From positions 4,402,001 through 4,466,000 of the forward strand of contig NC_021500.1 in the NCBI RefSeq assembly GCF_000410515.1: 64,000 bases of DNA, written 5' to 3'. The DNA is from Enterobacter sp. R4-368. GTDB lineage: Bacteria > Pseudomonadota > Gammaproteobacteria > Enterobacterales > Enterobacteriaceae. Numbering within the stretch: the first letter of the stretch is position 1; the number at the start of each line of letters is the position of its first letter. Below, in pieces: positions 33,254 through 42,237 of the stretch. A model generated the notes under the pieces. The model did no database searches. It worked only from the letters and a program-made list of their open reading frames with translations, and was not told the DNA's origin. A program made the position numbers and the translations under genes.

Positions 33254-34414
33254 ATGAGCAATAATGCACTGATTCCACAAAGTAAACTTCCCGCGCTTGG
33301 CACTACCATCTTTACGCAAATGAGCGCCCTGGCGCAGCAGCACCAGGCGATTAATCTGTCGCAAGGCTTCCCGGATTTCGACGGCCCACGCTATTTGCAG
33401 GAGCGGCTGGCGTTTCATGTGGCACAGGGGGCGAATCAGTACGCGCCGATGACCGGTGTGCAGGCGCTGCGTGAAGCGATTGCCGATAAAACCGCCGAGC
33501 TGTACGGGCATAAACCGGACGTGAATACCGATATCACCGTCACCGCCGGGGCGACCGAAGCGTTGTACGCGGCGATTACTGCGCTGGTGCGCCAGGGCGA
33601 TGAGGTGATCTGCTTTGATCCGAGCTATGACAGTTACGCGCCAGCGGTCGAGCTTTCCGGCGGGGTGCTGAAACGCATTGCGCTGCAACCGCCGCATTTT
33701 CGCGTCGACTGGCAGCAGTTTGCGGGGTTGCTCAGCGACCGCACGCGGCTGGTGATTTTGAACACGCCGCACAATCCGTCGGCGACGGTGTGGCAAAAGG
33801 CGGATTTCGCTGCGTTGTGGCAGGCGATTGCCGAACACGAAATTTATGTGCTGAGCGATGAAGTCTACGAGCACATCTGTTTTGCCGAAGAGGGACATGC
33901 CAGCGTGCTGGCGCATCCGCAATTGCGCGAGCGGGCGGTGGCGGTGTCGTCATTTGGCAAAACCTACCATATGACGGGCTGGAAAGTGGGCTACTGCGTG
34001 GCGCCTGCCGCCATCAGCGCGGAGCTGCGCAAGGTTCATCAGTATCTGACGTTCTCGGTGAATACTCCGGCGCAACTGGCTCTGGCGGATATGCTGCGCG
34101 CCGAGCCGGAACATTATCGTGAGCTACCGGAGTTTTACCGCGCGCGGCGCGATGTGCTGGTCAATGCACTCAGCCGCAGCAAGCTGGAGATTTTGCCGTG
34201 CGAAGGCACCTACTTCCTGCTGGCGGATTACAGTGCGATTTCCGATCTGGACGATGTGAGTTTCTGCCAGTGGCTGACCAAAGAAGTTGGCGTGGCGGCG
34301 ATCCCGCTGTCGGTGTTCTGCGCCGATCCTTTCCCGCACAAACTGATTCGTCTGTGCTTCGCGAAACAGGAATCGACGCTGCTGGCGGCGGCAGAGCGCC
34401 TGTGTAAGCTGTAA
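33254..34414 (+). CDS. mtnE: Methionine aminotransferase (methionine salvage; YbdL)
   Basis: A 386-residue class I PLP aminotransferase, equivalent to E. coli YbdL. The PLP lysine is in SSFGKTYHMTGWKVGY; other fold marks are NLSQGFPDFDGP, NTPHNPSATVW and SDEVYEHICF. It transaminates 4-methylthio-2-oxobutanoate to methionine, completing the pathway whose other steps (mtnBCD) diverge from the same MetJ-controlled spacer. mtnA and mtnK are not in the window. Confidence 0.93.
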   Translation: MSNNALIPQSKLPALGTTIFTQMSALAQQHQAINLSQGFPDFDGPRYLQERLAFHVAQGANQYAPMTGVQALREAIADKTAELYGHKPDVNTDITVTAGATEALYAAITALVRQGDEVICFDPSYDSYAPAVELSGGVLKRIALQPPHFRVDWQQFAGLLSDRTRLVILNTPHNPSATVWQKADFAALWQAIAEHEIYVLSDEVYEHICFAEEGHASVLAHPQLRERAVAVSSFGKTYHMTGWKVGYCVAPAAISAELRKVHQYLTFSVNTPAQLALADMLRAEPEHYRELPEFYRARRDVLVNALSRSKLEILPCEGTYFLLADYSAISDLDDVSFCQWLTKEVGVAAIPLSVFCADPFPHKLIRLCFAKQESTLLAAAERLCKL

Positions 34415-34421
34415 CAGGTCA

Positions 34422-34446
34422 ACGGCGGTGCTGCCTGCGCCGCCGT
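34422..34446 (+). terminator. Hairpin between mtnE and dsbG (convergent)
   Basis: ACGGCGG/CCGCCGT, a 7-bp stem with an 11-base loop, followed by GACTGCTTTT. Confidence 0.5.
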
Positions 34447-34454
34447 GACTGCTT

Positions 34455-35201
34455 TTACTTCTCGCCCATAATCGTGTTCAGTTTTTCCGCGTCCGGCAAA
34501 CCGACTTCCTGCTGCAACACATTGTCTTCATTCATGTAGTAAATGGCAGGCGTGGCGTTCGCGCCAAGGTCATCCATGATTTTCTGGTTGATGTTGAGCT
34601 TTTTCATCATTTCCGGCGGTACGCTTTTCGGTAACGTCAGCGCCATTTTGCCGTTCGACTGCTCAAAGTCGTGCCAGCTTTTTGCCGGATCCTGCGCGCT
34701 CATAATCGCTGCTGCGGCTGCCGGGCTTTCCGGTTTGATCACGCCAACCAGTAGCGTGCGGATCTGCACTTTGCCGGATTCCACCCACGGGCGTGCCTGC
34801 TGCCAGAACTGTTTGCAGTACGGGCAATACGGGTCGGCAAAGACGTACACCACGCGCGGTGCCTCTTTTTTGCCATCCAGCAGCCAGTCGGCTTTTTCCA
34901 TCTGCTGCCACAGTGCACGGCCTGCCGGGGCGTAAATCTCTTTGGCGATCAGCTTTTCGCTCAGGTTGGTGCCTGCATCGTCGTACATGTAGCCGGAGAT
35001 AGCGTGTTTGCCGTCCGGCGTGACATAAATGGTGACGCCCATTTCCTGATATTTACCGAGATAGCCTTTCATGCCGCCCGGCGCGTCGAAGGATTTAATG
35101 ATGGTGATGCCTTGTTTTTCAATGGCTTTTACCGGCGCGGGCAGTTCTTCGGCGTGCAGAGTCAGCGGGAGCAGGGTCAGCATTAACAGGCGCTTGAGCA
35201 T
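34455..35201 (-). CDS. dsbG: Periplasmic disulfide isomerase/chaperone DsbG
   Basis: A 248-residue protein with a signal peptide ([17 protein letters not shown]), an N-terminal dimerisation domain and a thioredoxin fold with the DsbG-type active site CPYC within [13 protein letters not shown]. It protects and reduces sulfenylated cysteines in periplasmic proteins. AAGGA five bases before ATG 35201 sets the start. It is divergent from ahpC, as in E. coli. Confidence 0.94.
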   Translation of the reverse strand: MLKRLLMLTLLPLTLHAEELPAPVKAIEKQGITIIKSFDAPGGMKGYLGKYQEMGVTIYVTPDGKHAISGYMYDDAGTNLSEKLIAKEIYAPAGRALWQQMEKADWLLDGKKEAPRVVYVFADPYCPYCKQFWQQARPWVESGKVQIRTLLVGVIKPESPAAAAAIMSAQDPAKSWHDFEQSNGKMALTLPKSVPPEMMKKLNINQKIMDDLGANATPAIYYMNEDNVLQQEVGLPDAEKLNTIMGEK

Positions 35202-35283
35202 AAAAATCCTTATAAAAACAGTGGGAAAGAGCAAGGGTAGAGAAAACCTATCACAACCATCGGTAAGACCGCCGGGCAAGGCA

Positions 35284-35312
35284 TTGTCCTCACGTGCCCG
35301 CAGTGGTGTAAT
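35284..35312 (+). promoter_or_regulatory. Sigma-70-like promoter of the candidate small RNA
   Basis: TTGTCC, a 17-bp spacer and TGTAAT: -35 matches 4 of 6, -10 matches 5 of 6, with optimal spacing. Transcription would start near 35319. Confidence 0.5.
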
Positions 35313-35318
35313 CAACAA

Positions 35319-35427
35319 CGCTTGATGACCAACAGGTTATGAGCGCAACGCAAAGCCAGCTTGCTGGCGCTGAAGTTACCCACGGGTATTTCAGGTATCG
35401 AGGCCACCCGTCGCGGTGGCCTTTTTA
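35319..35427 (+). ncRNA. Candidate small RNA between dsbG and ahpC
   Basis: About 108 nt between a promoter-like element and a strong intrinsic terminator. It contains a GC-rich hairpin at 35342-35371 (AGCGC...GCGCT enclosing GCCAGC/GCTGGC), a second at 35371-35393 (TGAA-TACCC-AC-GGGTA-TTCA) and the terminator hairpin at 35401-35422. No open frame with a ribosome-binding site is apparent. I cannot match it to a named RNA. The alternative is an attenuated leader transcript of ahpC. Confidence 0.45.
35401..35427 (+). terminator. Strong intrinsic terminator upstream of ahpC
   Basis: AGGCCACC-CGTCGC-GGTGGCCT followed by TTTTAC: a perfect 8-bp stem and U-run, oriented on the plus strand, 140 bp before the ahpC start. 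Confidence 0.85.
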
Positions 35428-35568
35428 CTTTTGGCAATTCAGCCGTTCACAAGGTTGCTCGTTGCGGGTTGTTAGCTAACACTTATTGATTTGATAAAGC
35501 AAACGCATTGGCTCAATCAATCGAAGTTCGTTAACTTACACCCCAACGAAAACACGGAGGAAGTATAG

Positions 35569-36132
35569 ATGTCCTTAATTAATACCAAGATTAAACCTTT
35601 TAAAAACCAGGCGTTCAAAAACGGTGAGTTCATCGAAGTAACCGAGAAAGATACCGAAGGCCGCTGGAGCGTCTTCTTCTTCTACCCGGCTGACTTCACC
35701 TTCGTATGCCCGACTGAACTGGGCGACGTGGCTGACCACTACGAAGAGCTGCAGAAACTGGGCGTGGACGTTTACTCTGTTTCCACCGATACCCACTTCA
35801 CCCACAAAGCGTGGCACAGCAGCTCCGAAACCATCGCGAAAATCAAATACGCGATGATCGGCGACCCGACTGGCGCCCTGACCCGTAACTTCGACAACAT
35901 GCGTGAAGATGAAGGTCTGGCCGATCGCGCCACCTTCGTTGTTGACCCGCAGGGCATCATCCAGGCTATCGAAGTCACCGCTGAAGGCATCGGCCGCGAC
36001 GCATCTGACCTGCTGCGTAAAATCAAAGCAGCACAGTACGTGGCTTCTCACCCAGGTGAAGTGTGCCCGGCGAAATGGAAAGAGGGTGAAGCGACGCTGG
36101 CTCCGTCCCTGGATCTGGTTGGTAAAATCTAA
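35569..36132 (+). CDS. ahpC: Alkyl hydroperoxide reductase, peroxiredoxin subunit
   Basis: A 187-residue typical 2-Cys peroxiredoxin. The peroxidatic Cys47 lies in [10 protein letters not shown] and the resolving Cys166 in GEVCPAKW. It reduces hydrogen peroxide and organic peroxides in the cytoplasm and is recycled by AhpF, whose gene follows. The ribosome-binding site GGAGGAAG is strong, and codon use is strongly biased, as in highly expressed genes. Confidence 0.97.
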   Translation: MSLINTKIKPFKNQAFKNGEFIEVTEKDTEGRWSVFFFYPADFTFVCPTELGDVADHYEELQKLGVDVYSVSTDTHFTHKAWHSSSETIAKIKYAMIGDPTGALTRNFDNMREDEGLADRATFVVDPQGIIQAIEVTAEGIGRDASDLLRKIKAAQYVASHPGEVCPAKWKEGEATLAPSLDLVGKI

Positions 36133-36260
36133 ATTTCCTGTCGTCTTTCACGCCATAGCGGCGTTGGCGTCGCCTGCTCGCCCCGGTCACTTACTGGTGT
36201 AAGCTCCCGGGGACGCTCAGGCTAGCCGCCTTGCTCTGGCGCGAAATACTGGGGAAATTA
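36131..36260. repeat. ERIC element between ahpC and ahpF
   Basis: A roughly 130-bp imperfect palindrome with its centre near 36196 (CTTAC-TGGT-GTAAG). The inner part matches the known ERIC core: TGTAAGCTCCCGGGGA on one side, and the complement of AGTAAGTGACCGGGGCGAGC on the other. The outer arms AATTTCC and GGAAATT also pair. It begins at the ahpC stop codon and is transcribed in the ahpC-ahpF spacer. Confidence 0.88.
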
Positions 36261-36373
36261 TCTGGCAAACGGGTACTTTTGGGTGCCCGTTTTATTCAGC
36301 ACCATGATGCAAGTTGCATTGATGCAGCCTTAAACAATTCGGCTTGCATGATGATGTTTTAAGGGAGAACGTT

Positions 36374-37939
36374 ATGCTCGACACTACTATGAAAACCCAA
36401 CTCAAGGCCTACCTTGAGAAACTGACTAAACCTGTTGAGCTGATTGCTACGCTGGATGACAGCGCGAAATCGGCAGAAATCAAAGAACTGCTGGGCGAAA
36501 TCGCTGAACTGTCAGACAAGGTCTCCTTTAAAGAAGACAATAGCCTGGCGGTGCGTAAACCGTCGTTCCTGATCACTAACCCTGGCTCGCATAACGGCCC
36601 GCGTTTTGCCGGTTCGCCGCTGGGTCACGAATTTACTTCTCTGGTGCTGGCGCTGCTGTGGACCGGTGGTCATCCGTCAAAAGAGGCGCAGGCGCTGCTT
36701 GAGCAGATCCGCGATCTGGATGGCGATTTTGAGTTTGAAACCTACTATTCGCTCTCCTGCCATAACTGCCCGGACGTGGTGCAGGCGCTGAACCTGATGG
36801 CGGTGCTGAACCCGCGCATTAAACACACGGCGATTGATGGCGGTACGTTCCAGAACGAAATCACCGATCGTAACGTGATGGGTGTGCCGGCCGTGTTCGT
36901 TAACGGCCAGGAGTTCGGTCAGGGGCGTATGACGCTGACCGAAATTGTCGCCAAAATTGATACCGGTGCGGAAAAACGCGCGGCGGAAGAGCTGAACAAG
37001 CGTGACGCTTACGACGTGCTGATTGTCGGTTCCGGCCCGGCGGGTGCGGCGGCGGCGGTTTACTCAGCGCGTAAAGGCATTCGTACCGGCCTGATGGGCG
37101 AGCGTTTCGGCGGCCAGGTACTGGATACCGTGGATATTGAAAACTACATTTCTGTGCCGAAAACAGAAGGCCAGAAACTGGCGGGCGCGCTGAAAGCGCA
37201 CGTCTCGGATTACAACGTCGATGTGATTGACAGCCAGAGCGCCAGCAAACTGGTGCCTGCGGCGGTGGAAGGCGGTCTGCACCAGATTGAAACCGCGTCA
37301 GGCGCGGTACTGAAAGCGCGCAGCATTATCATTGCCACCGGCGCGAAATGGCGCAACATGAATGTGCCGGGCGAAGATCAATACCGCACCAAAGGTGTGA
37401 CTTACTGCCCGCACTGCGACGGCCCGCTGTTTAAAGGCAAACGCGTGGCGGTGATCGGCGGTGGTAACTCCGGTGTGGAAGCGGCTATCGATCTGGCGGG
37501 GATTGTCGAGCACGTAACATTGCTTGAATTCGCCCCGGAAATGAAAGCTGACCAGGTGTTGCAGGACAAAGTGCGCAGCCTGAAAAACGTCGACATTATT
37601 CTGAACGCGCAGACTACCGAAGTGAAAGGCGACGGCAGCAAAGTGACCGGCCTTGAGTACCGCGACCGTGTGAGCGGCGATGTTCACAGCGTGGCGCTGG
37701 CAGGGATTTTTGTGCAGATTGGTCTGCTGCCGAACACCACCTGGCTGGAAGGCGCGATTGAGCGCAACCGCATGGGCGAAATTATTATCGACGCGAAATG
37801 CGAAACCAGCGTGAAAGGCGTGTTTGCCGCCGGTGACTGCACCACGGTGCCGTACAAACAGATCATTATTGCCACGGGTGAAGGTGCCAAAGCCTCTCTG
37901 AGTTCCTTTGACTACCTTATCCGCACGAAAACTGCGTAA
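36374..37939 (+). CDS. ahpF: Alkyl hydroperoxide reductase, flavoprotein subunit
   Basis: A 521-residue FAD/NADH protein that reduces AhpC. It has an N-terminal tandem thioredoxin-like domain with CHNC (about residues 129-132), an FAD-binding [17 protein letters not shown], the catalytic CPHCD (about 345-348), and an NAD motif [15 protein letters not shown]. The start at 36374 ([17 protein letters not shown]) matches the E. coli N-terminus and follows AGGGAG. The ERIC repeat in the spacer may separate its expression from that of ahpC. Confidence 0.97.
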   Translation: MLDTTMKTQLKAYLEKLTKPVELIATLDDSAKSAEIKELLGEIAELSDKVSFKEDNSLAVRKPSFLITNPGSHNGPRFAGSPLGHEFTSLVLALLWTGGHPSKEAQALLEQIRDLDGDFEFETYYSLSCHNCPDVVQALNLMAVLNPRIKHTAIDGGTFQNEITDRNVMGVPAVFVNGQEFGQGRMTLTEIVAKIDTGAEKRAAEELNKRDAYDVLIVGSGPAGAAAAVYSARKGIRTGLMGERFGGQVLDTVDIENYISVPKTEGQKLAGALKAHVSDYNVDVIDSQSASKLVPAAVEGGLHQIETASGAVLKARSIIIATGAKWRNMNVPGEDQYRTKGVTYCPHCDGPLFKGKRVAVIGGGNSGVEAAIDLAGIVEHVTLLEFAPEMKADQVLQDKVRSLKNVDIILNAQTTEVKGDGSKVTGLEYRDRVSGDVHSVALAGIFVQIGLLPNTTWLEGAIERNRMGEIIIDAKCETSVKGVFAAGDCTTVPYKQIIIATGEGAKASLSSFDYLIRTKTA

Positions 37940-37975
37940 GCAAAAATAAGAAAGTAAACAATACCTGCAAATGTA

Positions 37976-38005
37976 AAGAGGCTACCAACGGTAGCCTCTT
38001 TTTTT
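37976..38005 (+). terminator. Terminator of ahpF
   Basis: AAGAGGCTACC-AAC-GGTAGCCTCTT followed by at least five T: an 11-bp perfect stem, 36 bp after the ahpF stop. Confidence 0.92.
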
Positions 38006-38020
38006 CACGCCAGAGCGTCT

Positions 38021-38449
38021 TTATCTGACCACCAGCACCGGAATGTGCGCGTGGCGCACGATATTCGCGGCGTTCGAGCCGAGCAGGTGGGTGGAGATGG
38101 ACGGATTGCGCGAGGCAATCACCACCATATCAGCGTTCAACTCTTCGGCTAACTCATTGACCACATCGCGCACGTTCCCAGAACGGACATGAACATGAAT
38201 GCGTGAAGAATCAATGTGAAAGTGCGTGATCATGGTACTAAGGCGTGTTTGCGCTTCCTGATGCAGATGCTCTTCGAAACGGCGTATATCAGCGGCGAAA
38301 CGGTGCAGACTCAGGCTGGCGGAGGCGGGTAGTACATGCAAAAGATGGATAACGCCTTCACTCTGCGCGAGAAACTCAGCGTGACGCACGGCTTTGTCGC
38401 TTAACTCCATTTCGAAAACATCGACCGGCATAATGATTGTCTGATACAT
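38021..38449 (-). CDS. uspG: Universal stress protein G
   Basis: A 142-residue Usp-fold protein, start at 38449 ([20 protein letters not shown]). The ATP-binding pattern at the C-terminus ([31 protein letters not shown]) is conserved: G-2x-G-9x-G-S/T type. Cytoplasmic stress protein; same position as in E. coli, convergent with ahpF. Confidence 0.93.
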   Translation of the reverse strand: MYQTIIMPVDVFEMELSDKAVRHAEFLAQSEGVIHLLHVLPASASLSLHRFAADIRRFEEHLHQEAQTRLSTMITHFHIDSSRIHVHVRSGNVRDVVNELAEELNADMVVIASRNPSISTHLLGSNAANIVRHAHIPVLVVR

Positions 38450-38598
38450 AAACGTTTCTCCCTGTAGATTATGTCCTTCTGATTGAATCATAAACGGGAG
38501 GAATATTTTGCTGCCTGGATGGCAAATCTGAAGAATAAACGGGCGGGAACGGAAAGAGGATGCGGGCGCATCCTCTGCATAACAACGCAGGGCGGGGC

Positions 38599-39009
38599 TT
38601 AGCGCATGAAATCGCCTGCGGCTTCGGGCTGGTACAGCAGTTCGAGTACTTCTAGGTCGGTGGTGGTGCCGCCCGGCAGTTCCCAGTGAATGGTATCGCC
38701 AACGCGCAAACCCAGTAGCGCTGCGCCGACAGGCGCAAGCACCGAAAGCTGGCTGGCGCTGTCGGTCACATTCGCCGGATAAACCAGCGTGCGCACGCGC
38801 TCTTCACCGCTTTTCAGCTCACGGAATTTTACCGTGCTGTTCATCGTCACCACATCATGTGGCATCGCTTCTGGCGCGCACATCTGGGCGCGATCCAACT
38901 CTTCATTTAGCGCATCCGCGACCGGCAGGTTAGCGTGAGCGGGCTGCTCAAGCAGACGGTCGAGGCGCTCGGCGTCTCGCTCATTAATGATAATGGCAGG
39001 TCTGGACAT
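38599..39009 (-). CDS. rnk: Regulator of nucleoside diphosphate kinase
   Basis: A 136-residue GreA/GreB-related protein ([20 protein letters not shown]). It has the N-terminal helical part and a C-terminal FKBP-like domain ([25 protein letters not shown]). Rnk binds RNA polymerase in the secondary channel. GGAG ten bases before ATG 39009 fixes the start; the longer frame is not used. Confidence 0.94.
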   Translation of the reverse strand: MSRPAIIINERDAERLDRLLEQPAHANLPVADALNEELDRAQMCAPEAMPHDVVTMNSTVKFRELKSGEERVRTLVYPANVTDSASQLSVLAPVGAALLGLRVGDTIHWELPGGTTTDLEVLELLYQPEAAGDFMR

Positions 39010-39035
39010 CTGGTACTCCATGTCAGGTGATTGAT

Positions 39036-39072
39036 CCAAAGAAAAACCCTCGCCGACTGGCAGCGAGGGTTT
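39036..39072 (-). terminator. Terminator of rna
   Basis: On the minus strand AAACCCTCGC...GCGAGGGTTT with a 9-base loop, followed by TTCTTTGG: a 10-bp perfect stem with U-run, 75 bp after the rna stop. Confidence 0.88.
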
Positions 39073-39147
39073 GTCTAAAGGGGATAATACTGACACGGCA
39101 GCGCGCTGTGAAGTGATGCCGCGCACATTTGCCGGAATTATGATTTA

Positions 39148-39951
39148 TCAGTAGCCCGCTTTATCAATCACGAAGCTGTTTCCGCAGTTGCCGGGGTGCG
39201 GTTGCGGCAGCAAAGAGGTGGCTGCGAGCGGTGCATTTATCGCCCCGGCTTTGATGGCGATCTGCATTTCCGTCAGCCACGCCGGGTTGCCGCTACAGGT
39301 CAGCTTCACCGCTTTCACGCTTTGATCGCCGTAGGCTTTCGCGACGGCGGCGTTGAATGCGTCACGGGTGACGGTTTTCCCGTAGTTTTCCGCCAGAAAC
39401 TGGCCGAGCGCGCTCTGTTTGATTTCTGTGTCCAGGCGTACCATCGCGCCGAAATAGTCGTCCGGATCGAAGCCAAAACAGACGCCGTGCTTGGCGTATT
39501 CATAACGCTCAAGGCAGGTGGTGCTGCCTGCGCCCGGCATGACGGCGTTGAGTTTATTAGCAACTTCCAGCGACAGGCCGGTTTCCGCCGCGGCGCATTT
39601 CTGGCTGGCTTTCGCCTCCGGCATGTTTGGAATCGGGCGTGTAGCGCAGCCGAAGCGCATCCAGCGGCGCTCGTCGACACCGCGCGCGGCGATGGATTTT
39701 GGCAGGCCAGGCCACAGGCCATGCACGGTCAGATAATCGGCTTTGTTGGCGGGTTCTTTTTGCGGCCGGCACTCATCGGGCTCATTGCGACCTTGCGCGT
39801 GCAGGCTCTGGCAAAAACCGGTTTGCCAGGAGAGCGCCAGAACATAGCGGTCAAAGTCACCATACTGTGTGGGCTTGAGCGGTGCGGCATAAGCGACGGA
39901 GAACAGCGTTGCGGCAAGGCTTGCGCAGGTGAAGAATCCCTTTATAAACAT
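39148..39951 (-). CDS. rna: Ribonuclease I (periplasmic RNase T2)
   Basis: A 267-residue T2-family endoribonuclease. The signal peptide (MFIKGFFTCASLAATLFSVAYA) directs it to the periplasm. Catalytic motifs are TVHGLWPG and EYAKHGVCFG, with His in each; many family members have KHGTC, so V is a mild substitution. The start at 39951 has AGGAA upstream. Its position between rnk and dcuC follows E. coli without the intervening citrate-fermentation genes. Confidence 0.94.
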   Translation of the reverse strand: MFIKGFFTCASLAATLFSVAYAAPLKPTQYGDFDRYVLALSWQTGFCQSLHAQGRNEPDECRPQKEPANKADYLTVHGLWPGLPKSIAARGVDERRWMRFGCATRPIPNMPEAKASQKCAAAETGLSLEVANKLNAVMPGAGSTTCLERYEYAKHGVCFGFDPDDYFGAMVRLDTEIKQSALGQFLAENYGKTVTRDAFNAAVAKAYGDQSVKAVKLTCSGNPAWLTEMQIAIKAGAINAPLAATSLLPQPHPGNCGNSFVIDKAGY

Positions 39952-40001
39952 ATCGGTTCCTGATGGATGTATCCGGGTAATTGCCATGCGTTATTAAACC
40001 A

Positions 40002-40030
40002 TAAAAAAAGCGCCGGGCAGGCGCTTTTTC
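40002..40030 (-). terminator. Terminator of dcuC
   Basis: AAAAAGCGCC-GGGCA-GGCGCTTTTT; on the minus strand the stem is followed by a run of T (GCGCTTTTTTTATGG). It also has a U-run on the plus strand. Confidence 0.9.
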
Positions 40031-40048
40031 ATAAATGGCATTTATAAA

Positions 40049-41425
40049 TTAATGTACTGCGACACCCGGGACTAATACTTCGGTGGCGATGATCACCACA
40101 ATCAGACCGACGATCACTGGTACCGAAGTCCGTTTTACCACTTCAAACGGGGATATGTTCGCCATCCCCGCCACGGCAACTACCACGCCGGAAACCGGAG
40201 AGATGGTGCGACCAAGATTGGATGCCTGCAACATTGGAATCGACAGGTAAGCCGGGTTGATACCGGATTCGTGCGCCAGTTTCGGGATCATCTCGACAAA
40301 GGCGTAGAACGGCGCGTTACCGGAACCGGTGGTCATTGCCGCCAGCATGGTCAGCGTGACCAGCACCAGCATCAAAATAATGCTCGCTGAACCGAACGAG
40401 GTGGCAATCGAAATCAGGCTCTGGATAAAGCCAATGGTGCTTAACCCCTGGGCGAAAACCCCGGCGGCGACCAGCAACATCACCACGCCAGCAAACGCGT
40501 CAGCCATACCGCGATAAGCCACTTCCAGCCCGGAAAAGACGTTTTGTGTATTGAAACCACGTAAAAATTCCAGCACTGCCGCCAGCAACATACAAATCAC
40601 CAGAATGGTGATGATATGCAGTTCCGGGCCCCATTTGCCGTCGAAAATCAGCACGCCGATAATCGGCGTAAACGGCAGGATGGCGTAGAAGGTGGGCGCG
40701 TTGGTGGTGATGTCTTTCACATCCAGCATTTCGCTGACGATATGCTCTTTTTTATCCAGGTAGCGCTGCCAGAAAAAGTGGGCAATCGCCATGGCAATAA
40801 TCGCCGCGATAGAGATGGGCAGGGTGGTTTTAAACGCGAAGTCGATAAGCGGCATCTCTGCGGCTTTCGCGGCCAGCACTACGTCACCGGAGGTGGGCGA
40901 AAGAATGATTGCCGCCGGAGAAGCACAAATGGCTGCCGCCGCACCACGGCTGATACCGACGTTGACCATCACCGGGAACAACGTTGCCATCAACAGCACG
41001 CCAAGGCCGGTTGCGGAAGAGACCGCCAGCGACATCAGGCAAGCGACAAAATAGGCGGCAATCATCAGCAGGTAAGGCGAGTTGATAAAGCGCAGCGGCC
41101 GCGAAGCCAGCTTCACCACCATATCATTGGCGCCGATGTGGGTCATATAAGCGGCAAACCCGCACAGCATCATGATCATCATGCCGAGATCGCCACCGCG
41201 ACTCATCAGCAGGATTTTAATGTATTCGACAATATCGGTAGCGCTGTAGCCAGTGCTGGCGGCGCTGCCTGGTAATATTTTGTGGCCCATCAGTGCGCTG
41301 ACAATTAATAGCGCCAGACCGCCGACAAACAGCACGCCGGTGGCGGAGTAGCCTTTGATGATGTAGCGCGCCACGCCGACAATCACCACCACGCCTATCA
41401 GCAGTTCAATGAGTGTTAATAACAT
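40049..41425 (-). CDS. dcuC: Anaerobic C4-dicarboxylate transporter DcuC
   Basis: A 458-residue inner-membrane transporter of about 12 helices, almost collinear with E. coli DcuC (for example LLMSRGGDLGMMIMMLCGF and TTGSGNAPFYAFVEMIPKL). It exports succinate during fumarate respiration or fermentation. A near-perfect FNR site lies upstream, consistent with anaerobic induction. The stop is followed by a strong terminator. Confidence 0.95.
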   Translation of the reverse strand: MLLTLIELLIGVVVIVGVARYIIKGYSATGVLFVGGLALLIVSALMGHKILPGSAASTGYSATDIVEYIKILLMSRGGDLGMMIMMLCGFAAYMTHIGANDMVVKLASRPLRFINSPYLLMIAAYFVACLMSLAVSSATGLGVLLMATLFPVMVNVGISRGAAAAICASPAAIILSPTSGDVVLAAKAAEMPLIDFAFKTTLPISIAAIIAMAIAHFFWQRYLDKKEHIVSEMLDVKDITTNAPTFYAILPFTPIIGVLIFDGKWGPELHIITILVICMLLAAVLEFLRGFNTQNVFSGLEVAYRGMADAFAGVVMLLVAAGVFAQGLSTIGFIQSLISIATSFGSASIILMLVLVTLTMLAAMTTGSGNAPFYAFVEMIPKLAHESGINPAYLSIPMLQASNLGRTISPVSGVVVAVAGMANISPFEVVKRTSVPVIVGLIVVIIATEVLVPGVAVH

Positions 41426-41771
41426 GTTGTTGGCCCCGGAGGTTGACCTGAATGAAAAGTAAGTAAAAAAACTGGCAACGCAATGTGCCGAATAATAGCC
41501 AGCGGGTAGATGATTAAAATCAACAAAGCGATGTGTTGAGCGAATAATCGCGTCAAATTGTTATCACCCCACTTAATTAATACTGCTTAAGCAATAACTG
41601 GGATTAATAGGAAATGATAAATTTGTTATTTAAAAGGTGCTGATAAGTTAATGAATTTAACGGTTTCGGTTGCGCTTTATTTCCGGGCGTAAATTAGTTA
41701 AAAAACGCTTTAAAATTAAAAATAATGCTGCTTATACTCGCCGTTACTTTCCTTTCACCCATGGCGACGTT
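41426..41771. other. 346-bp spacer between dcuC and the copper operon
   Basis: It is AT-rich and divergent. It carries the FNR site of dcuC at 41510-41523. I looked for a CusR-type box (AAAATGACAA-TTGTCATTTT) or CueR palindrome for the copper genes and saw none. No gene or repeat is apparent. Confidence 0.5.
41510..41523. promoter_or_regulatory. FNR site upstream of dcuC
   Basis: ATGATTAAAATCAA; on the minus strand TTGAT-TTTA-ATCAT, 9 of 10 defined positions of the FNR consensus TTGAT-N4-ATCAA. It lies 85-98 bp before the dcuC start. Confidence 0.75.
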
Positions 41772-42182
41772 ATGCACGCAGGCTGGCTATACCGATTGCG
41801 CTTTATTAAGCGGCATCTATTGATGCTGCTTTTGGCGTTTGGTTGGCTGCTGATTCAAAGCCAGGTGGCGCTCGCTTCCCATGACTGCAGTGTCAGCGTG
41901 CAGGGTGAACATATGCTGGTTCAGCATATGGACCATCGAATGATGATGTCGGACAGCGCGCCGCATATGGACATGATGAAAACGCCGCTGTGCGAAAAGC
42001 ATTGTGTACCGGATCTGGCGCAAAAAGATACCGATAACGCTTCACTGGTAGCGCTGCCCGTTTCGCTGACGCTGGTGGTCGCTGAACCTGTTTGTTCCCC
42101 CGTCGCGCATGACGGATGGTCGTTAACCCCTCCCGCGATAGGCCCGCCGGCAACGATTCGTTTTTGCCGGTTCCGTGAATAA
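41772..42182 (+). CDS. His/Met-rich exported protein at the head of the cus operon
   Basis: A 136-residue protein with one N-terminal hydrophobic segment (HLLMLLLAFGWLLIQSQVALA), which is a signal peptide or anchor, followed by a metal-binding-type region: HDCS, HMDHRMMMSD, HMDMMKTPLCEKHC. It contains several Cys, His and Met of the kind that bind copper or silver. It resembles small DUF2946-like proteins found with copper genes, but this is not certain. The chosen ATG has no good Shine-Dalgarno; the frame is open farther upstream. It is 55 bp before cusF. Confidence 0.65.
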   Translation: MHAGWLYRLRFIKRHLLMLLLAFGWLLIQSQVALASHDCSVSVQGEHMLVQHMDHRMMMSDSAPHMDMMKTPLCEKHCVPDLAQKDTDNASLVALPVSLTLVVAEPVCSPVAHDGWSLTPPAIGPPATIRFCRFRE

Positions 42183-42237
42183 AAACCTGTTAATCCCTTG
42201 AATTTTATTAATTTCATTGTTTAACAGGAGTTTTATT

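Larger units (their letters stand above)
35202..35568. other. 367-bp divergent spacer between dsbG and ahpC
   Basis: The left part carries a sigma-70-like promoter and a structured, terminated segment described separately. The right part (35428-35568) is AT-rich and must hold the ahpC promoter and, by analogy with E. coli, OxyR sites; I could not fit the OxyR consensus with confidence. An ACGGAGGAAG ribosome-binding site precedes ahpC. Confidence 0.6.

Noticed and set aside
35428..35568. OxyR site upstream of ahpC
   Set aside because: One is expected from E. coli, but the four spaced ATAGnT elements could not be fitted convincingly by eye, so no coordinates are given.
41426..41771. CusR or CueR operator for the copper operon
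   Set aside because: No AAAATGACAA-type palindrome or CueR-like dyad was found in the spacer.
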